A DNA stretch of 37,117 nt from Clostridium sp. (GTDB lineage: Bacteria; Bacillota; Clostridia; Lachnospirales; Lachnospiraceae). Where the stretch lies: positions 1 through 37,117 of the forward strand of contig JAMPFF010000028.1 in the NCBI GenBank assembly GCA_023664605.1, given 5' to 3'. Under the pieces are notes generated by a model that did no database searches, was not told the origin of the DNA, and was given only the letters and a program-made list of their open reading frames with translations. Below are positions 22,507-31,295 of this stretch, piece after piece; position 1 is the stretch's first letter; each line of letters begins with the position of its first letter. Both the position numbers and the translations under genes were made by a program.

Positions 22507-22710
22507 TTGAAATTTCAACGTATTCAGGATATGCGAATCGACCATGATATTACAATCAAAGAATTGTCGTCATCCCTTAATTTACATCGGGATGTTTACT
22601 CACGATATGAAAGAGGGGTTCGGGATTTTCCGATAGATATTTTGATAAAGCTTGCAGATTTTTATAATTGCTCTATTGATTACTTAGTGGGGCGTTCAGA
22701 CCATAAATAA
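22507..22710 (+). CDS. Small XRE-family helix-turn-helix regulator
   Basis: The product has 67 residues from a TTG at 22507, with AGGAAAGGGG about 10 bases upstream. The frame stays open further upstream, but that part would start inside the MITE-like element and is unlikely. It is a single Cro/C1-type domain: FQRIQDMRIDHDITIKELSS, SLNLHRDVYSRYERGVRDFP, then DILIKLADFYNCSIDYLVGR. There is no extra domain. Regulators of this size often control their own or a neighbouring gene; the target is unknown. The MITE-like element separates it from whatever promoter it had. A hairpin covers its stop codon. Confidence 0.85.
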   Translation: MKFQRIQDMRIDHDITIKELSSSLNLHRDVYSRYERGVRDFPIDILIKLADFYNCSIDYLVGRSDHK

Positions 22711-22721
22711 TCTGAACGCCG
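22692..22721. terminator. Hairpin at the XRE / Rpn convergent junction
   Basis: GGCGTTCAGA (22692-22701) and TCTGAACGCC (22712-22721) form a perfect 10-bp stem with a 10-base loop that includes the XRE stop codon. There is no T tract on either side, so terminator function is only probable. Confidence 0.5.
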
Positions 22722-22735
22722 CCTATTCCGTCGCC

Positions 22736-23713
22736 CTATTTGCCTGTATTTGATTTCAGCATTTCTATTTCACTGAGAAGTTCTTTGATAGTTTTCTCTT
22801 TTTCGGCAATAATTTGTTTACTTTCGGAAAGAGCCTTTTTATCCTCGGCAATGATTATATCCTTTTCACTGATAATCTTTTCCTTTTCCTCAAGCATCTT
22901 CTTATTCTCCGCAACTTCTCTCTCATATGCGCGTAAATCCAGATAATATTCTTCACGGTCACGGCAGCGCTTAAGAATCTGCTCTTCAGCACTTAACTGA
23001 AAAATGGTTTTGGACGCTTCGTTAATGTATGGGTCTTTCGCTGCTAACATTTTAATCTCCTCCCATGTGGTGGCTTTAAAGAGCTTAGCCCAGTCATAAA
23101 TATGATATTCTTTGTCGTCATCGGTCGCCAGTTCTATATGAGATAAGTCTACCACACTTAAGGTCAGGTTGTCACTATAAAGATGATGATTTTTTACGTT
23201 AAGAAGTTTATAAGTGGCATAAAATTCAGGATAATCATCAAACAGCGTGTAATCCAGAAAGCCGATATGTATGACGGGTTTAACCTCTGCATAATCCTGA
23301 CCGTGGTTCAGCATATCAAAAGAGCGGCAGAGATAACTGACGGAGCGGTTGGACCAGATGAGCCTGCCCGTCACCTGCATTTCAAGATTAATATGTGAGA
23401 AGTTATTCAAAGTAACATTAATGTCCAAGCGAAATTCTTTGCTTTTAATGGATTGCCCTAAGATAATGGGGTTTGTGATTTCTACGGATAGAATATCTTC
23501 TTCATGAAGATGGAGCAGTGAACAGATAAGTCCATGTAAGGCCTTGTTGTTGGTCTGGAAAACAGCCCTGAACATATAGTCGTTAGTCATGCCGTAGGGG
23601 ATTGCTCCGTGGGCGTTTTTAAGTAAATCATTTGGAAGTAAATCGCTTGGAAGTAAAGCATTTGGATTGGAAACGAAAGCTGCATTTTTAAGATTTGTTG
23701 TTTTTTGATTCAT
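22736..23713 (-). CDS. Rpn family PD-(D/E)XK nuclease / putative transposase
   Basis: The 325-residue protein has the Rpn core: YGMTNDYMFRAVFQTNNKAL near residue 40, then the nuclease residues in EFRLDINVTL (Asp) and HINLEMQVTGR (E-x-Q), as in recombination-promoting nucleases (TIGR01784 type). The C-terminal 85 residues are a heptad-rich coiled coil (EKEKIISEKDIIIAEDKKAL). The first 30 residues contain a five-residue repeat (P-[NS]-D-L-L) from three 15-bp tandem repeats at 23621-23665. Rpn proteins promote RecA-independent recombination in E. coli and some take part in phage defence. AAGGAG lies 8 bases before the ATG. Confidence 0.88.
   Translation of the reverse strand: MNQKTTNLKNAAFVSNPNALLPSDLLPNDLLKNAHGAIPYGMTNDYMFRAVFQTNNKALHGLICSLLHLHEEDILSVEITNPIILGQSIKSKEFRLDINVTLNNFSHINLEMQVTGRLIWSNRSVSYLCRSFDMLNHGQDYAEVKPVIHIGFLDYTLFDDYPEFYATYKLLNVKNHHLYSDNLTLSVVDLSHIELATDDDKEYHIYDWAKLFKATTWEEIKMLAAKDPYINEASKTIFQLSAEEQILKRCRDREEYYLDLRAYEREVAENKKMLEEKEKIISEKDIIIAEDKKALSESKQIIAEKEKTIKELLSEIEMLKSNTGK
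23621..23665. repeat. Three 15-bp tandem repeats in the Rpn gene
   Basis: AAGTAAATCATTTGG, AAGTAAATCGCTTGG and AAGTAAAGCATTTGG lie end to end and keep the reading frame. Copy number could vary between strains. Confidence 0.85.
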
Positions 23714-23912
23714 AGATATGTCTCCTTATGTGGTGTAAGATAACAGAAAGTGCATAAACAGCTTTCTGCAGAATGAATTGAATTAGTCGAATGACCGAAT
23801 ATGAATTATTTATATCACATTCAAGAGAAAAACGCAATTATTTTTTGTGAATTTTTTCTTATGTGCATTAAAAATAGGGGAAATCTAAATCGCGGCGTAC
23901 TATTCAGAAAAT

Positions 23913-25775
23913 CTATCCCTTATGAAAAAACTCATATATCTGCCCCGCGATATGCTCCGGTATCTCCGCTACCTCGCATAACTGCGTGACTTCCGCGTTT
24001 TTGATTTCCTCAATGGATTTAAAGTATTTCATCAACGCTTTTCTTCTGGCAGGACCGACGCCCGGAATATCATCCAGCACTGACTTCACCTGTGCCTTAG
24101 AACGCAGGGAACGATGATATTCAATCGCGAAGCGGTGCGCTTCATCCTGAATCCTCGTAATCAGTTTAAAGCCCTCGGAACGCGTGTCGATGGGAATTTC
24201 CACGTTCTGATAATAGAGTCCTCTCGTCCTGTGGTTATCGTCTTTCACCATCCCGCATACCGGAATGTCGATGTGAAGCTCTTGTAAAACCTGCAGCGCG
24301 ATATTGACCTGTCCTTTGCCGCCATCCATCAACAATAAATCCGGAAACTTTGTAAAGCTCCCGAATTCCTTGTCTATCTCTTTCCTGTCCAGTTCTGCCC
24401 GCTCCTCCATGCCATGCACGAAACGTCTTGTCAAAACTTCTTTCATGCACGCATAATCATCCGGTCCGGAAACGGATTGTATTTTAAATTTCCGATAGTC
24501 GCTTCGCTTCGGTTTTCCTTTCTCATAGACCACCATGGAGCCGACATTGGCAAAACCGCTGATATTGGAGATATCAAAAGCCTCCATCCGCTGAACGGAG
24601 TCTAAATCAAGCAGTTTTGCGATTTCGCGAACCGCACCGATAGTCCGCCCCTCTTCGCGTTTGATACGTTCTTTATCCCGGCTTAAAACAAGCTGCGCGT
24701 TTTGCGCGGCAAGTTCCACCAGCCGCTCTTTCGTTCCTTTTTTGGGAACGCGCAGATATACTCTGCTTCCTTTTTTCATCGTAAGCCATTTTTCAAGAAT
24801 TTCGATATCCGTAATTTCTTCCTGCAATATCAATTCCTTGGGAATATACGGTGTTCCTGCATAAAACTGTTTGACAAAATCCAATAGAATCTGCGCGCTG
24901 TCATATCCCGCTACCCGCATCATATAAAAATGTTCCCGTCCTATCAGTTTTCCATCCCGTATAAAAAAGACCTGCACGACCGCGTCGCTCTCATCTTTTG
25001 CAAGCGCGATAATATCTTTATCCTCTCCGTCACTGTCTGTTATCTTCTGTTTCTGCGCCACACTCTTGACGCTGTTATATAAATCCCGATACCGGATGGC
25101 GTCCTCAAAAGCGAGCTGTTCGGACGCCTCTTTCATCTTTTCTTCCAGTTCCTTCAAAATCGGCTTATAATTTCCGTTTAAAAAATCCAGAGCCTGCTCT
25201 ACGCGCGCCCTGTAATCTTCCTTGCTGATATACTCCTGACAGGGAGCCAGGCACTGTTTGATATGATAATTCAGGCAGGGGCGCTCTAATCCGATATCCC
25301 TTGGCAGTTTCCGGTTACAGGTACGCAGTTGATATAACTTATTCATTAAATCAATCGTATCTTTTACCGCCGCCGCACTCGTATAAGGTCCGAAATATTT
25401 AGAACGGTCTTTTTTTATTTCCCTTGAAAACAAAATACGCGGATATTCTTCCCCCAATGTGACCTTGATATAAGGATAAGTTTTATCATCCTTTAGCATC
25501 GTATTATATTTCGGCGAATGCTCTTTTATCAGATTATTTTCGAGAATAAGAGCTTCCAGTTCCGAGTCCGTCACAATATATTCAAAGCGCGCAATCTGCT
25601 CGACCATCCTGTCAATCTGCGGACCGCGCCCTACGATTTTACGGAAATAAGAGCGCACTCTATTATGCAGATTGACCGCCTTACCAACATAGATAATAGC
25701 GTCATTTGCATCGTGCATAATATAAACTCCCGGACTGTTCGGCAGTTTTTTTAACTCTTCCGCTACGTCAAACAT
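23913..25775 (-). CDS. uvrC: Excinuclease ABC subunit C
   Basis: The 620-residue protein has the full UvrC order. The GIY-YIG nuclease domain ([20 protein letters not shown], residues 12-31) comes first, then a cysteine-containing region ([20 protein letters not shown]) and a UvrB-binding UVR motif ([20 protein letters not shown]). The RNase H-like endonuclease domain follows ([24 protein letters not shown]), and tandem helix-hairpin-helix motifs are at the end ([18 protein letters not shown]). It makes both incisions in nucleotide excision repair with UvrB. The ribosome site is weak. It follows ftsH after 46 bases and may be cotranscribed with it. Confidence 0.97.
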   Translation of the reverse strand: MFDVAEELKKLPNSPGVYIMHDANDAIIYVGKAVNLHNRVRSYFRKIVGRGPQIDRMVEQIARFEYIVTDSELEALILENNLIKEHSPKYNTMLKDDKTYPYIKVTLGEEYPRILFSREIKKDRSKYFGPYTSAAAVKDTIDLMNKLYQLRTCNRKLPRDIGLERPCLNYHIKQCLAPCQEYISKEDYRARVEQALDFLNGNYKPILKELEEKMKEASEQLAFEDAIRYRDLYNSVKSVAQKQKITDSDGEDKDIIALAKDESDAVVQVFFIRDGKLIGREHFYMMRVAGYDSAQILLDFVKQFYAGTPYIPKELILQEEITDIEILEKWLTMKKGSRVYLRVPKKGTKERLVELAAQNAQLVLSRDKERIKREEGRTIGAVREIAKLLDLDSVQRMEAFDISNISGFANVGSMVVYEKGKPKRSDYRKFKIQSVSGPDDYACMKEVLTRRFVHGMEERAELDRKEIDKEFGSFTKFPDLLLMDGGKGQVNIALQVLQELHIDIPVCGMVKDDNHRTRGLYYQNVEIPIDTRSEGFKLITRIQDEAHRFAIEYHRSLRSKAQVKSVLDDIPGVGPARRKALMKYFKSIEEIKNAEVTQLCEVAEIPEHIAGQIYEFFHKG

Positions 25776-25821
25776 TATTATCGACTCTGCCTTATCATTT
25801 CCATTATTACTTTACGGTATT

Positions 25822-28179
25822 TTATTCATCATCTTCGTCTTCATCATCCGCCTGTATTTCTTCCGCCGACGTTTCAGATGCCGCAGACTGCTCCGATACA
25901 GGCTGCTCTGTTTGCTCTTTCTGTTTCCATGCAGGCTGTATCATCTGTTCCGTCTTGTGCGCAAGCGTCTGTGAGAAAAGTCCGACATTCGGTGCGTTCA
26001 GCTTTCTTTCTTCCTCCGACTGCTGCATCCCCTGCTGCACGCTCTCCTGCGTCTGTGCGGCCTGCTGCGTTCCCGGATGTGCGCTCTCCTGTACCTGTGC
26101 GGCCTGCTGTGTGCTTTCCTGTGTCTGCGCCGCCTGCTGCACACTTTCCTGCGTCTGCGTTGCCTGCTGCCCATCCTGAACGGTCACACTTTTTTCCGCT
26201 TTATCCTTTTTATCCTTATCCTCTTCTTCCGGTTCGGGAAGTCCTTTTTCTTTCCGGTAAATTTTCATAAACTCTTTGCCGGTAATCGTCTCTTTCTCTA
26301 TCAGGTATGCCGCCAGCTTATCCATGATTTCCCGATTCGCTTTTAAAAGTTTTTTCGCCTGTTTGTAGCTGTCGTGCAGAAGTTTCATCACTTCCACATC
26401 AATATCCGCCGCCGTTACATCCGAACAGGTGAGAGACGCTGTACCGTCCAGATATTGACTCTCTACCGTAGCAAGACCCATCAGTCCGAATTTTTTGCTC
26501 ATACCGAATCTGGTAATCATATTGCGGGCAATGCTGGTCGCCTGTTCGATATCGTTTGCCGCACCCGTCGTCACGGTGTCAAATACAATTTCTTCTGCCG
26601 CGCGTCCGCCTAAAAGACCGACTAATCTGTCACGCAGTTCCGCTTCGGTATCAAGGAATTTTTCCTCCTCCGGAACATGCATAACATAACCGAGCGCACC
26701 CATCGTTCTTGGCACAATCGTAATTTTCTGCACCGGCTCCGAATTTTTCTGCAAAGCGCTGACAAGGGCGTGTCCGACTTCATGGTAGGAGACAATCTTA
26801 CGCTCCTCCTTACTCATAATTCTGTCTTTCTTTTCCTTACCTACAAGCACCTGCTCCACCGCGTCGAACAAGTCTTTCTGGCTGACAAATTCCCTGCCCA
26901 TCTTAACCGCGTTAATCGCCGCTTCGTTAATCATATTGGCAAGGTCAGAACCAACCGCGCCGGAAGTGGCAAGCGCAATTTCATCCAAATCGACTGACTC
27001 GTCCATCAAGACATCTTTGGAATGTACCTTTAAAATTTCCACACGGCCTTTTAAGTCCGGTTTATCCACGATAATTCTTCTATCGAAACGCCCCGGACGA
27101 AGTAGCGCTTTATCTAATATTTCAGGGCGGTTGGTTGCGGCAAGAATAATAATTCCTTTTTTCCCATCAAAACCATCCATCTCGGAAAGGAGCTGGTTCA
27201 ACGTCTGCTCGCGCTCCTCGTTGCCGCCGCCGTACTTGGAATCACGGCTTCTGCCGATAGCGTCGATTTCATCAATAAAAACGATACAGGGAGCGTTTTT
27301 TTCCGCTTCCCTAAACAAATCGCGGACACGGGATGCGCCGACGCCCACATACAGTTCGATAAAGTCCGAACCGGATAAGGAAAAGAACGGCACATGCGCT
27401 TCACCGGCTACCGCTTTTGCCAGCAGTGTCTTACCTGTACCGGGAGGGCCTACTAAAAGCGCGCCTTTCGGCAGTCTTGCGCCTATCTTGGAATACTTCC
27501 CGGGATTATGCAGGAAATCTACCACTTCTACAAGGGATTCTTTTGCTTCATCCTCTCCCGCAACGTCCTGAAAGGTAATGCCTGTCTCTTTCTGTACATA
27601 TACTTTAGCGTTGCTTTTGCCGACTCCCATCGGTCCGCCTTTTCCCATTTTACGGAATAAAAGGCTCAAAAGCCCCCACATAAGAAGAATCGGCAGGATA
27701 TAGTATAACAGCACTGTAATGATAACGCTGGAACTGTCCGCCACCTGCTTTTTTATTTCTATATCATGCTCCAGCAGTCTGGCAGTCAGCGTATCGTCAT
27801 CTTCCATTTTTCCCGTATAATAAGTGGCATTGCTCCCATAGGAATACATAAAGGGATTAATGCGCGTCGCCTGTTTCGGATATATCGTGATACGGTCGGA
27901 TTCTACGACAACGCTTTCAATTTCATCCGCCTCTATCATATTGACGAACTCGTTATAACTGATTTCTTCATTGGTAGAACCGGTTAGAAACTTCATAAAC
28001 ATGCTGATGCTTAATAAAGTAACCAGTGCGGCAACAACCAGAATGATAAGGCTCTGCTTCTTAGGGTCGTTTCCGTTTCCATTCGGCCCTCCCGGTCCGC
28101 CCTGCTTGTCCGGCCCTCTGTTTCCATTGTTATTTCCATTATTGTAATTACCGTCATATTGGTTCAAATTATTGTCCAT
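25822..28179 (-). CDS. ftsH: ATP-dependent zinc metalloprotease FtsH with a repetitive tail
   Basis: I chose the ATG at 28179 (785 residues); an upstream TTG at 28245 would add 22 residues without a better ribosome site. An Asn/Gly-rich cytoplasmic start is followed by membrane helix 1 (residues 43-66), an external domain and helix 2 (152-175). The AAA domain has Walker A GPPGTGKT (244-251), Walker B FIDEID (301-306), pore loop YVGVG (277-281; usually FVGVG) and GRFDRR (363-368). The zinc site is HEVGH (466-470). The protease degrades membrane and regulatory proteins. The C-terminal tail of about 130 residues is unusual: Gln/Glu-rich with four near-identical ES[VTA]QQAAQ-type decapeptides, ending in acidic residues. 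The family is usually 600-700 residues long. Confidence 0.96.
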   Translation of the reverse strand: MDNNLNQYDGNYNNGNNNGNRGPDKQGGPGGPNGNGNDPKKQSLIILVVAALVTLLSISMFMKFLTGSTNEEISYNEFVNMIEADEIESVVVESDRITIYPKQATRINPFMYSYGSNATYYTGKMEDDDTLTARLLEHDIEIKKQVADSSSVIITVLLYYILPILLMWGLLSLLFRKMGKGGPMGVGKSNAKVYVQKETGITFQDVAGEDEAKESLVEVVDFLHNPGKYSKIGARLPKGALLVGPPGTGKTLLAKAVAGEAHVPFFSLSGSDFIELYVGVGASRVRDLFREAEKNAPCIVFIDEIDAIGRSRDSKYGGGNEEREQTLNQLLSEMDGFDGKKGIIILAATNRPEILDKALLRPGRFDRRIIVDKPDLKGRVEILKVHSKDVLMDESVDLDEIALATSGAVGSDLANMINEAAINAVKMGREFVSQKDLFDAVEQVLVGKEKKDRIMSKEERKIVSYHEVGHALVSALQKNSEPVQKITIVPRTMGALGYVMHVPEEEKFLDTEAELRDRLVGLLGGRAAEEIVFDTVTTGAANDIEQATSIARNMITRFGMSKKFGLMGLATVESQYLDGTASLTCSDVTAADIDVEVMKLLHDSYKQAKKLLKANREIMDKLAAYLIEKETITGKEFMKIYRKEKGLPEPEEEDKDKKDKAEKSVTVQDGQQATQTQESVQQAAQTQESTQQAAQVQESAHPGTQQAAQTQESVQQGMQQSEEERKLNAPNVGLFSQTLAHKTEQMIQPAWKQKEQTEQPVSEQSAASETSAEEIQADDEDEDDE
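26020..26175. repeat. Tandem 30-bp repeats in the ftsH 3' region
   Basis: About four imperfect 30-bp units encode ESVQQAAQTQ, ESTQQAAQVQ, ESAHPGTQQAAQTQ and ESVQQGMQQS (one unit with a 12-bp insertion). All keep the frame. They lie in the disordered tail, beyond the protease domain. Confidence 0.75.
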
Positions 28180-28245
28180 TGATGAGGAATCCTCACTTTC
28201 TATAGCGTCTATTCCTATTATATGGAACCCTTTTCTATAAATCAA

Positions 28246-28341
28246 TAAGATAATTATGAATTTGTGGACACAAGTATTAAAGATTTCTAAAGTTTTTTCA
28301 CAAAATTTACTTTTTCAGTAGATTTTTCCTGTATTGTTCTT
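28246..28341. other. Divergent intergenic region of ftsH and pyrG
   Basis: AT-rich sequence without a reading frame. It must contain the ftsH promoter on the minus strand, but I see no convincing -35/-10 pair. A perfect TATAAT for pyrG follows at 28342-28347, with no clear -35 box 17 bases upstream. Confidence 0.4.
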
Positions 28342-28444
28342 TATAATAGTGTAAGAAGAACTTCTAAAGCTCACGCTAAAGGGCGTTTCGCTAAGAAGTT
28401 CTATGTCTTACACCGAAGAATACCTTGAAAAGCAGGTATTCTTC
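28342..28444 (+). promoter_or_regulatory. pyrG promoter -10 box and structured leader (two hairpins)
   Basis: TATAAT (28342-28347) is followed at the expected transcription start by a long stem. It pairs GTAAGA/TCTTAC (28351-28356 with 28406-28411), AGAACTTCT/AGAAGTTCT (28357-28365 with 28394-28402), AGC/GCT and ACGC/GCGT. A second perfect 11-bp hairpin, GAAGAATACCT/AGGTATTCTTC (28415-28425 with 28434-28444), ends before CTTCTTAATAG-like sequence. pyrG is attenuated by CTP in Bacillus, but through a G-rich initial transcript, which is absent here. Confidence 0.6.
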
Positions 28445-28483
28445 TTAATAGAAAATGTCAAATTTGTTAAGAAAGAGGCAGAT

Positions 28484-30091
28484 ATGGCGGTAAAATATGT
28501 ATTTGTGACAGGCGGCGTTGTTTCCGGACTTGGCAAGGGAATTACGGCGGCATCTTTAGGGCGGTTGTTAAAAGCGCGTGGTTATAAGGTAACCATGCAG
28601 AAATTCGACCCCTATATTAATATCGACCCGGGTACGATGAACCCGATTCAGCACGGGGAGGTTTTCGTTACGGAGGACGGCACGGAAACCGATTTAGACT
28701 TAGGGCATTATGAAAGATTTATCGACGAAAATCTTGATAAAAATTCCAACGTGACGACCGGCAAAGTATACTGGTCGGTTCTGCAGAAAGAACGCCGCGG
28801 CGATTACGGCGGCGGTACGGTGCAGGTCATTCCTCATATTACAAATGAGATTAAAAGCCGTTTTTACCGGAATTTTACGGACGAAGAAACCAGAATCGCC
28901 ATTATCGAAGTCGGCGGTACGGTAGGTGATATCGAAAGCCAGCCGTTTTTGGAGTCCATCCGTCAGTTTCAGCATGAGGTTGGGCGTGAAAACGCGATTT
29001 TAATTCATGTTACGCTGATTCCTTATCTGCGCGCATCTCAGGAGATGAAAACGAAGCCGACGCAGGCGAGCGTAAAGGAATTACAGGGCATGGGTATCCG
29101 CCCCGACATCATCGTATGCCGCAGCGAATATCCGCTGGAGCCGGGTATCAAAGATAAGATTGCACTCTTTTGTAATGTGCCGAGTAATCATGTTTTGCAA
29201 AATCTGGACGTTGAATATTTATATGAAGCGCCTCTTGCCATGGAGAAAGAGCATCTGGCTCAGGTTGCGTGCGAATGTCTGAATCTGGAATGTCCGGAAC
29301 CTGACCTTGCCGACTGGAAAGCTATGGTGGAATCTCTAAGAACGCCTACCGACGAAATTACTATCGCGCTTGTTGGAAAATATACACAGCTTCATGACGC
29401 TTATATCAGCGTTGTAGAAGCCTTAAAACACGGCGGCATTTCCAACCGCTGCGTGGTAAATATCAAATGGATAGACTCCGAAACGGTAACGCCGGAGAAT
29501 ATAACGGATATGCTGGATAGCGTCAACGGTATTCTGGTCCCCGGCGGATTCGGCGACAGAGGCATCGAGGGCATGATTCATTCCATCCGTTATGCGAGGG
29601 AGCATAAGATTCCCTATCTGGGCTTATGTCTCGGTATGCAGTTATCGATTGTCGAATATGCCAGAAATGTTATCGGTTATAATGATGCACATAGCATCGA
29701 GCTTGACCCCTCTACCACACATCCTGTTATCGCGCTGATGCCCGACCAGAATGACGTGGAGGATATCGGCGGCACGCTGCGCCTTGGTTCTTATCCCTGC
29801 GTTTTGGACAAGACTTCCAGAGCCTATCAGTTGTATGGCGAAGAAACCATTCATGAAAGGCACAGGCACCGCTATGAAGTCAACAACGACTACCGCGCCG
29901 TTTTGACGGAACACGGTATGAAGTTGTCAGGACTTTCACCGGACGGTCGTATTGTCGAGATGTGCGAACTTCCTGAGCATCCGTTCTTCGTGGCGACACA
30001 GGCGCACCCGGAATTAAAATCCAGACCTAACAGACCGCATCCGTTATTCCGCGGATTTGTGGCGGCGTCTTTGGAATATAAAAAAAATTAG
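28484..30091 (+). CDS. pyrG: CTP synthase
   Basis: From the ATG at 28484 (AGAGG upstream) the protein has 535 residues, the usual length. It starts [20 protein letters not shown], the ATP/UTP-binding synthase domain with the P-loop-like GLGKG, followed by [20 protein letters not shown]. The C-terminal class I glutamine amidotransferase domain has [15 protein letters not shown] (nucleophile Cys) and the His/Glu pair in [10 protein letters not shown]. It makes CTP from UTP, ATP and glutamine. A longer frame from an ATG at 28403 exists, but that ATG lies inside the leader hairpin and the extra 27 residues are not typical. A strong terminator follows, so it is a single-gene unit. Confidence 0.97.
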   Translation: MAVKYVFVTGGVVSGLGKGITAASLGRLLKARGYKVTMQKFDPYINIDPGTMNPIQHGEVFVTEDGTETDLDLGHYERFIDENLDKNSNVTTGKVYWSVLQKERRGDYGGGTVQVIPHITNEIKSRFYRNFTDEETRIAIIEVGGTVGDIESQPFLESIRQFQHEVGRENAILIHVTLIPYLRASQEMKTKPTQASVKELQGMGIRPDIIVCRSEYPLEPGIKDKIALFCNVPSNHVLQNLDVEYLYEAPLAMEKEHLAQVACECLNLECPEPDLADWKAMVESLRTPTDEITIALVGKYTQLHDAYISVVEALKHGGISNRCVVNIKWIDSETVTPENITDMLDSVNGILVPGGFGDRGIEGMIHSIRYAREHKIPYLGLCLGMQLSIVEYARNVIGYNDAHSIELDPSTTHPVIALMPDQNDVEDIGGTLRLGSYPCVLDKTSRAYQLYGEETIHERHRHRYEVNNDYRAVLTEHGMKLSGLSPDGRIVEMCELPEHPFFVATQAHPELKSRPNRPHPLFRGFVAASLEYKKN

Positions 30092-30093
30092 AT

Positions 30094-30128
30094 ATACCCC
30101 GCAGTTTACTGCGGGGTATTTATTATTT
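30094..30128 (+). terminator. Intrinsic terminator of pyrG
   Basis: ATACCCCGCAGT (30094-30105) pairs perfectly with ACTGCGGGGTAT (30108-30119), followed by TTTATTATTT. It begins two bases after the stop codon. Confidence 0.92.
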
Positions 30129-31021
30129 CAAGATAAGATATCAAATTCTTTCAGCAACTTTTGTTGATATTCAAAATCTTCGGAAGCACGTTTTAAATCC
30201 GCTATGCGGTTTTGCTCTAATAAAATACATGTCAGTTTGCCTATGCGTTCTCTTTCTAACTTTGCCCCCTGCTCTATTCCCTCATTTTTAAGCGTCCTTT
30301 CATACTTATCCACGTCAAATTCTTCTAACAACATCCCTAATACCTCCATTCGATATTTTCGTAAAAAATCAGATAAAATACCATGGTCTATGCAATAGCT
30401 CATTGCCGTATTCAGCGCATCCTGCATCTTCTGCCCCTCTGCAATATAGTGTCTTGTAAGACCTACAAATTCGGCATATTCTTTCAAAACACAGCATTTT
30501 TCCATCAGTTCCCTGTTATACCCATAATTGATATTGAGCATCCGGACTTTTAATTCCACATCAGACTCTTTTTCTTTATTCTCAAAAGCATCCGAAAGTC
30601 TTAATATCTGTTCTTCCGGCGCTTCCTTTTCTCCATTATAGAATACAATGCACTGTGGTGTCGGCAGGGATATCCGCACCGTACCGTACAGGCTCGCCTC
30701 CGCCTTTTCCACTATCCTTTGATATTCCTCCGCAAGGTAAATCAGAAACCTCACCGGCATGTTTGGATTATAGGTACTCTGATGTTCATATAGATTCAAG
30801 GTTCCTGCAAACACAAACGCAAGGTCGTTTTTCATCACAACATAAACCGCACTTTCAATCGTCACTACGTCTAACTGTGAAGCATCTTGATAATCCGTTC
30901 CATTCAAGGCGTTGTAAAGCTGCAGTAATGATGCCTTGTCTTTCTCGAATAAAAAGCGAAACAGCCTGTCTTTCACCTGCCGCTGTACTTTTCGTTTCTT
31001 TGTCTTTTTTCTTTGCTGCAT
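30128..31021 (-). CDS. Rpn family PD-(D/E)XK nuclease / putative transposase, second copy
   Basis: From the ATG at 31021 (AGGAGG 7 bases upstream) the product has 297 residues; the frame extends to 31075 without a ribosome site. The N-terminal core reads VKDRLFRFLFEKDKASLLQL, YNALNGTDY, VVMKNDLAFVFAGTLNLYEH then QSTYNPNMPVR, with the nuclease Asp (KNDL) and E-x-Q (YEHQS). IPTPQ-type and FYNGEKE segments are also typical. The start is very basic (QQRKKTKKRKVQRQ). It belongs to the Lachnospiraceae-type branch and is only distantly similar to the Rpn protein at 22736. The role is possibly DNA transfer or defence; it is not a classical transposase. Confidence 0.88.
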   Translation of the reverse strand: MQQRKKTKKRKVQRQVKDRLFRFLFEKDKASLLQLYNALNGTDYQDASQLDVVTIESAVYVVMKNDLAFVFAGTLNLYEHQSTYNPNMPVRFLIYLAEEYQRIVEKAEASLYGTVRISLPTPQCIVFYNGEKEAPEEQILRLSDAFENKEKESDVELKVRMLNINYGYNRELMEKCCVLKEYAEFVGLTRHYIAEGQKMQDALNTAMSYCIDHGILSDFLRKYRMEVLGMLLEEFDVDKYERTLKNEGIEQGAKLERERIGKLTCILLEQNRIADLKRASEDFEYQQKLLKEFDILS

Positions 31022-31254
31022 TCTTATCCTCCTGTAATCGGGCAGGACTCTGTATACAGCTATTATTTTACACATATACGGTATCAGTTCCTGCCATATT
31101 TAATTAATCGTTTAGAAATCTGACAGAAACTGTCCGAATGTGCGAAATGCACACTATTTAGAATTTCTTTGATACATTAATCATAAATGAAATATATCCG
31201 TTTGTCAATCTGTTTTAAACGAAATTTAGAAGTTTATAACATATTACAAGTCTT
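31022..31254. other. Intergenic region upstream of the second Rpn gene
   Basis: No gene is visible. Small palindromes are present: GACAG-AAA-CTGTC (31122-31134) and TGTGC-GAAAT-GCACA nearby (about 31139-31153). They may be regulatory for the Rpn gene; no clear promoter was found. Confidence 0.4.
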
Positions 31255-31287
31255 AAAAAGGCACTGCTACATCAATGTAACAATGCC
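31255..31287 (-). terminator. Intrinsic terminator of the coiled-coil gene
   Basis: On the minus strand GGCATTGTTACAT pairs with ATGTAGCAGTGCC (13 bp with two G-U pairs; 31260-31272 with 31275-31287) and five T residues follow (31255-31259). Confidence 0.88.
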
Positions 31288-31295
31288 CTCTTCTT

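Noticed and set aside
22736-23713. Considered as the transposase that moves the adjacent hairpin element.
   Set aside because: Rpn proteins are not known to act on terminal inverted repeats with 8-bp duplications, and the gene lies outside the element with an unrelated gene between; there is no inverted repeat around it.
26020-26175. Repeat array considered as a CRISPR array.
   Set aside because: The 30-bp units are adjacent without spacers, imperfect and in frame within ftsH.
26936-27571. Open frame of 211 codons on the plus strand opposite ftsH.
   Set aside because: It is the complement of the AAA domain of FtsH; composition is typical of antisense frames.
28403-28483. In-frame 27-codon extension of pyrG from an upstream ATG.
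   Set aside because: The ATG is inside a stable leader hairpin with a poor ribosome site, while the ATG at 28484 gives the standard CTP synthase start [11 protein letters not shown].
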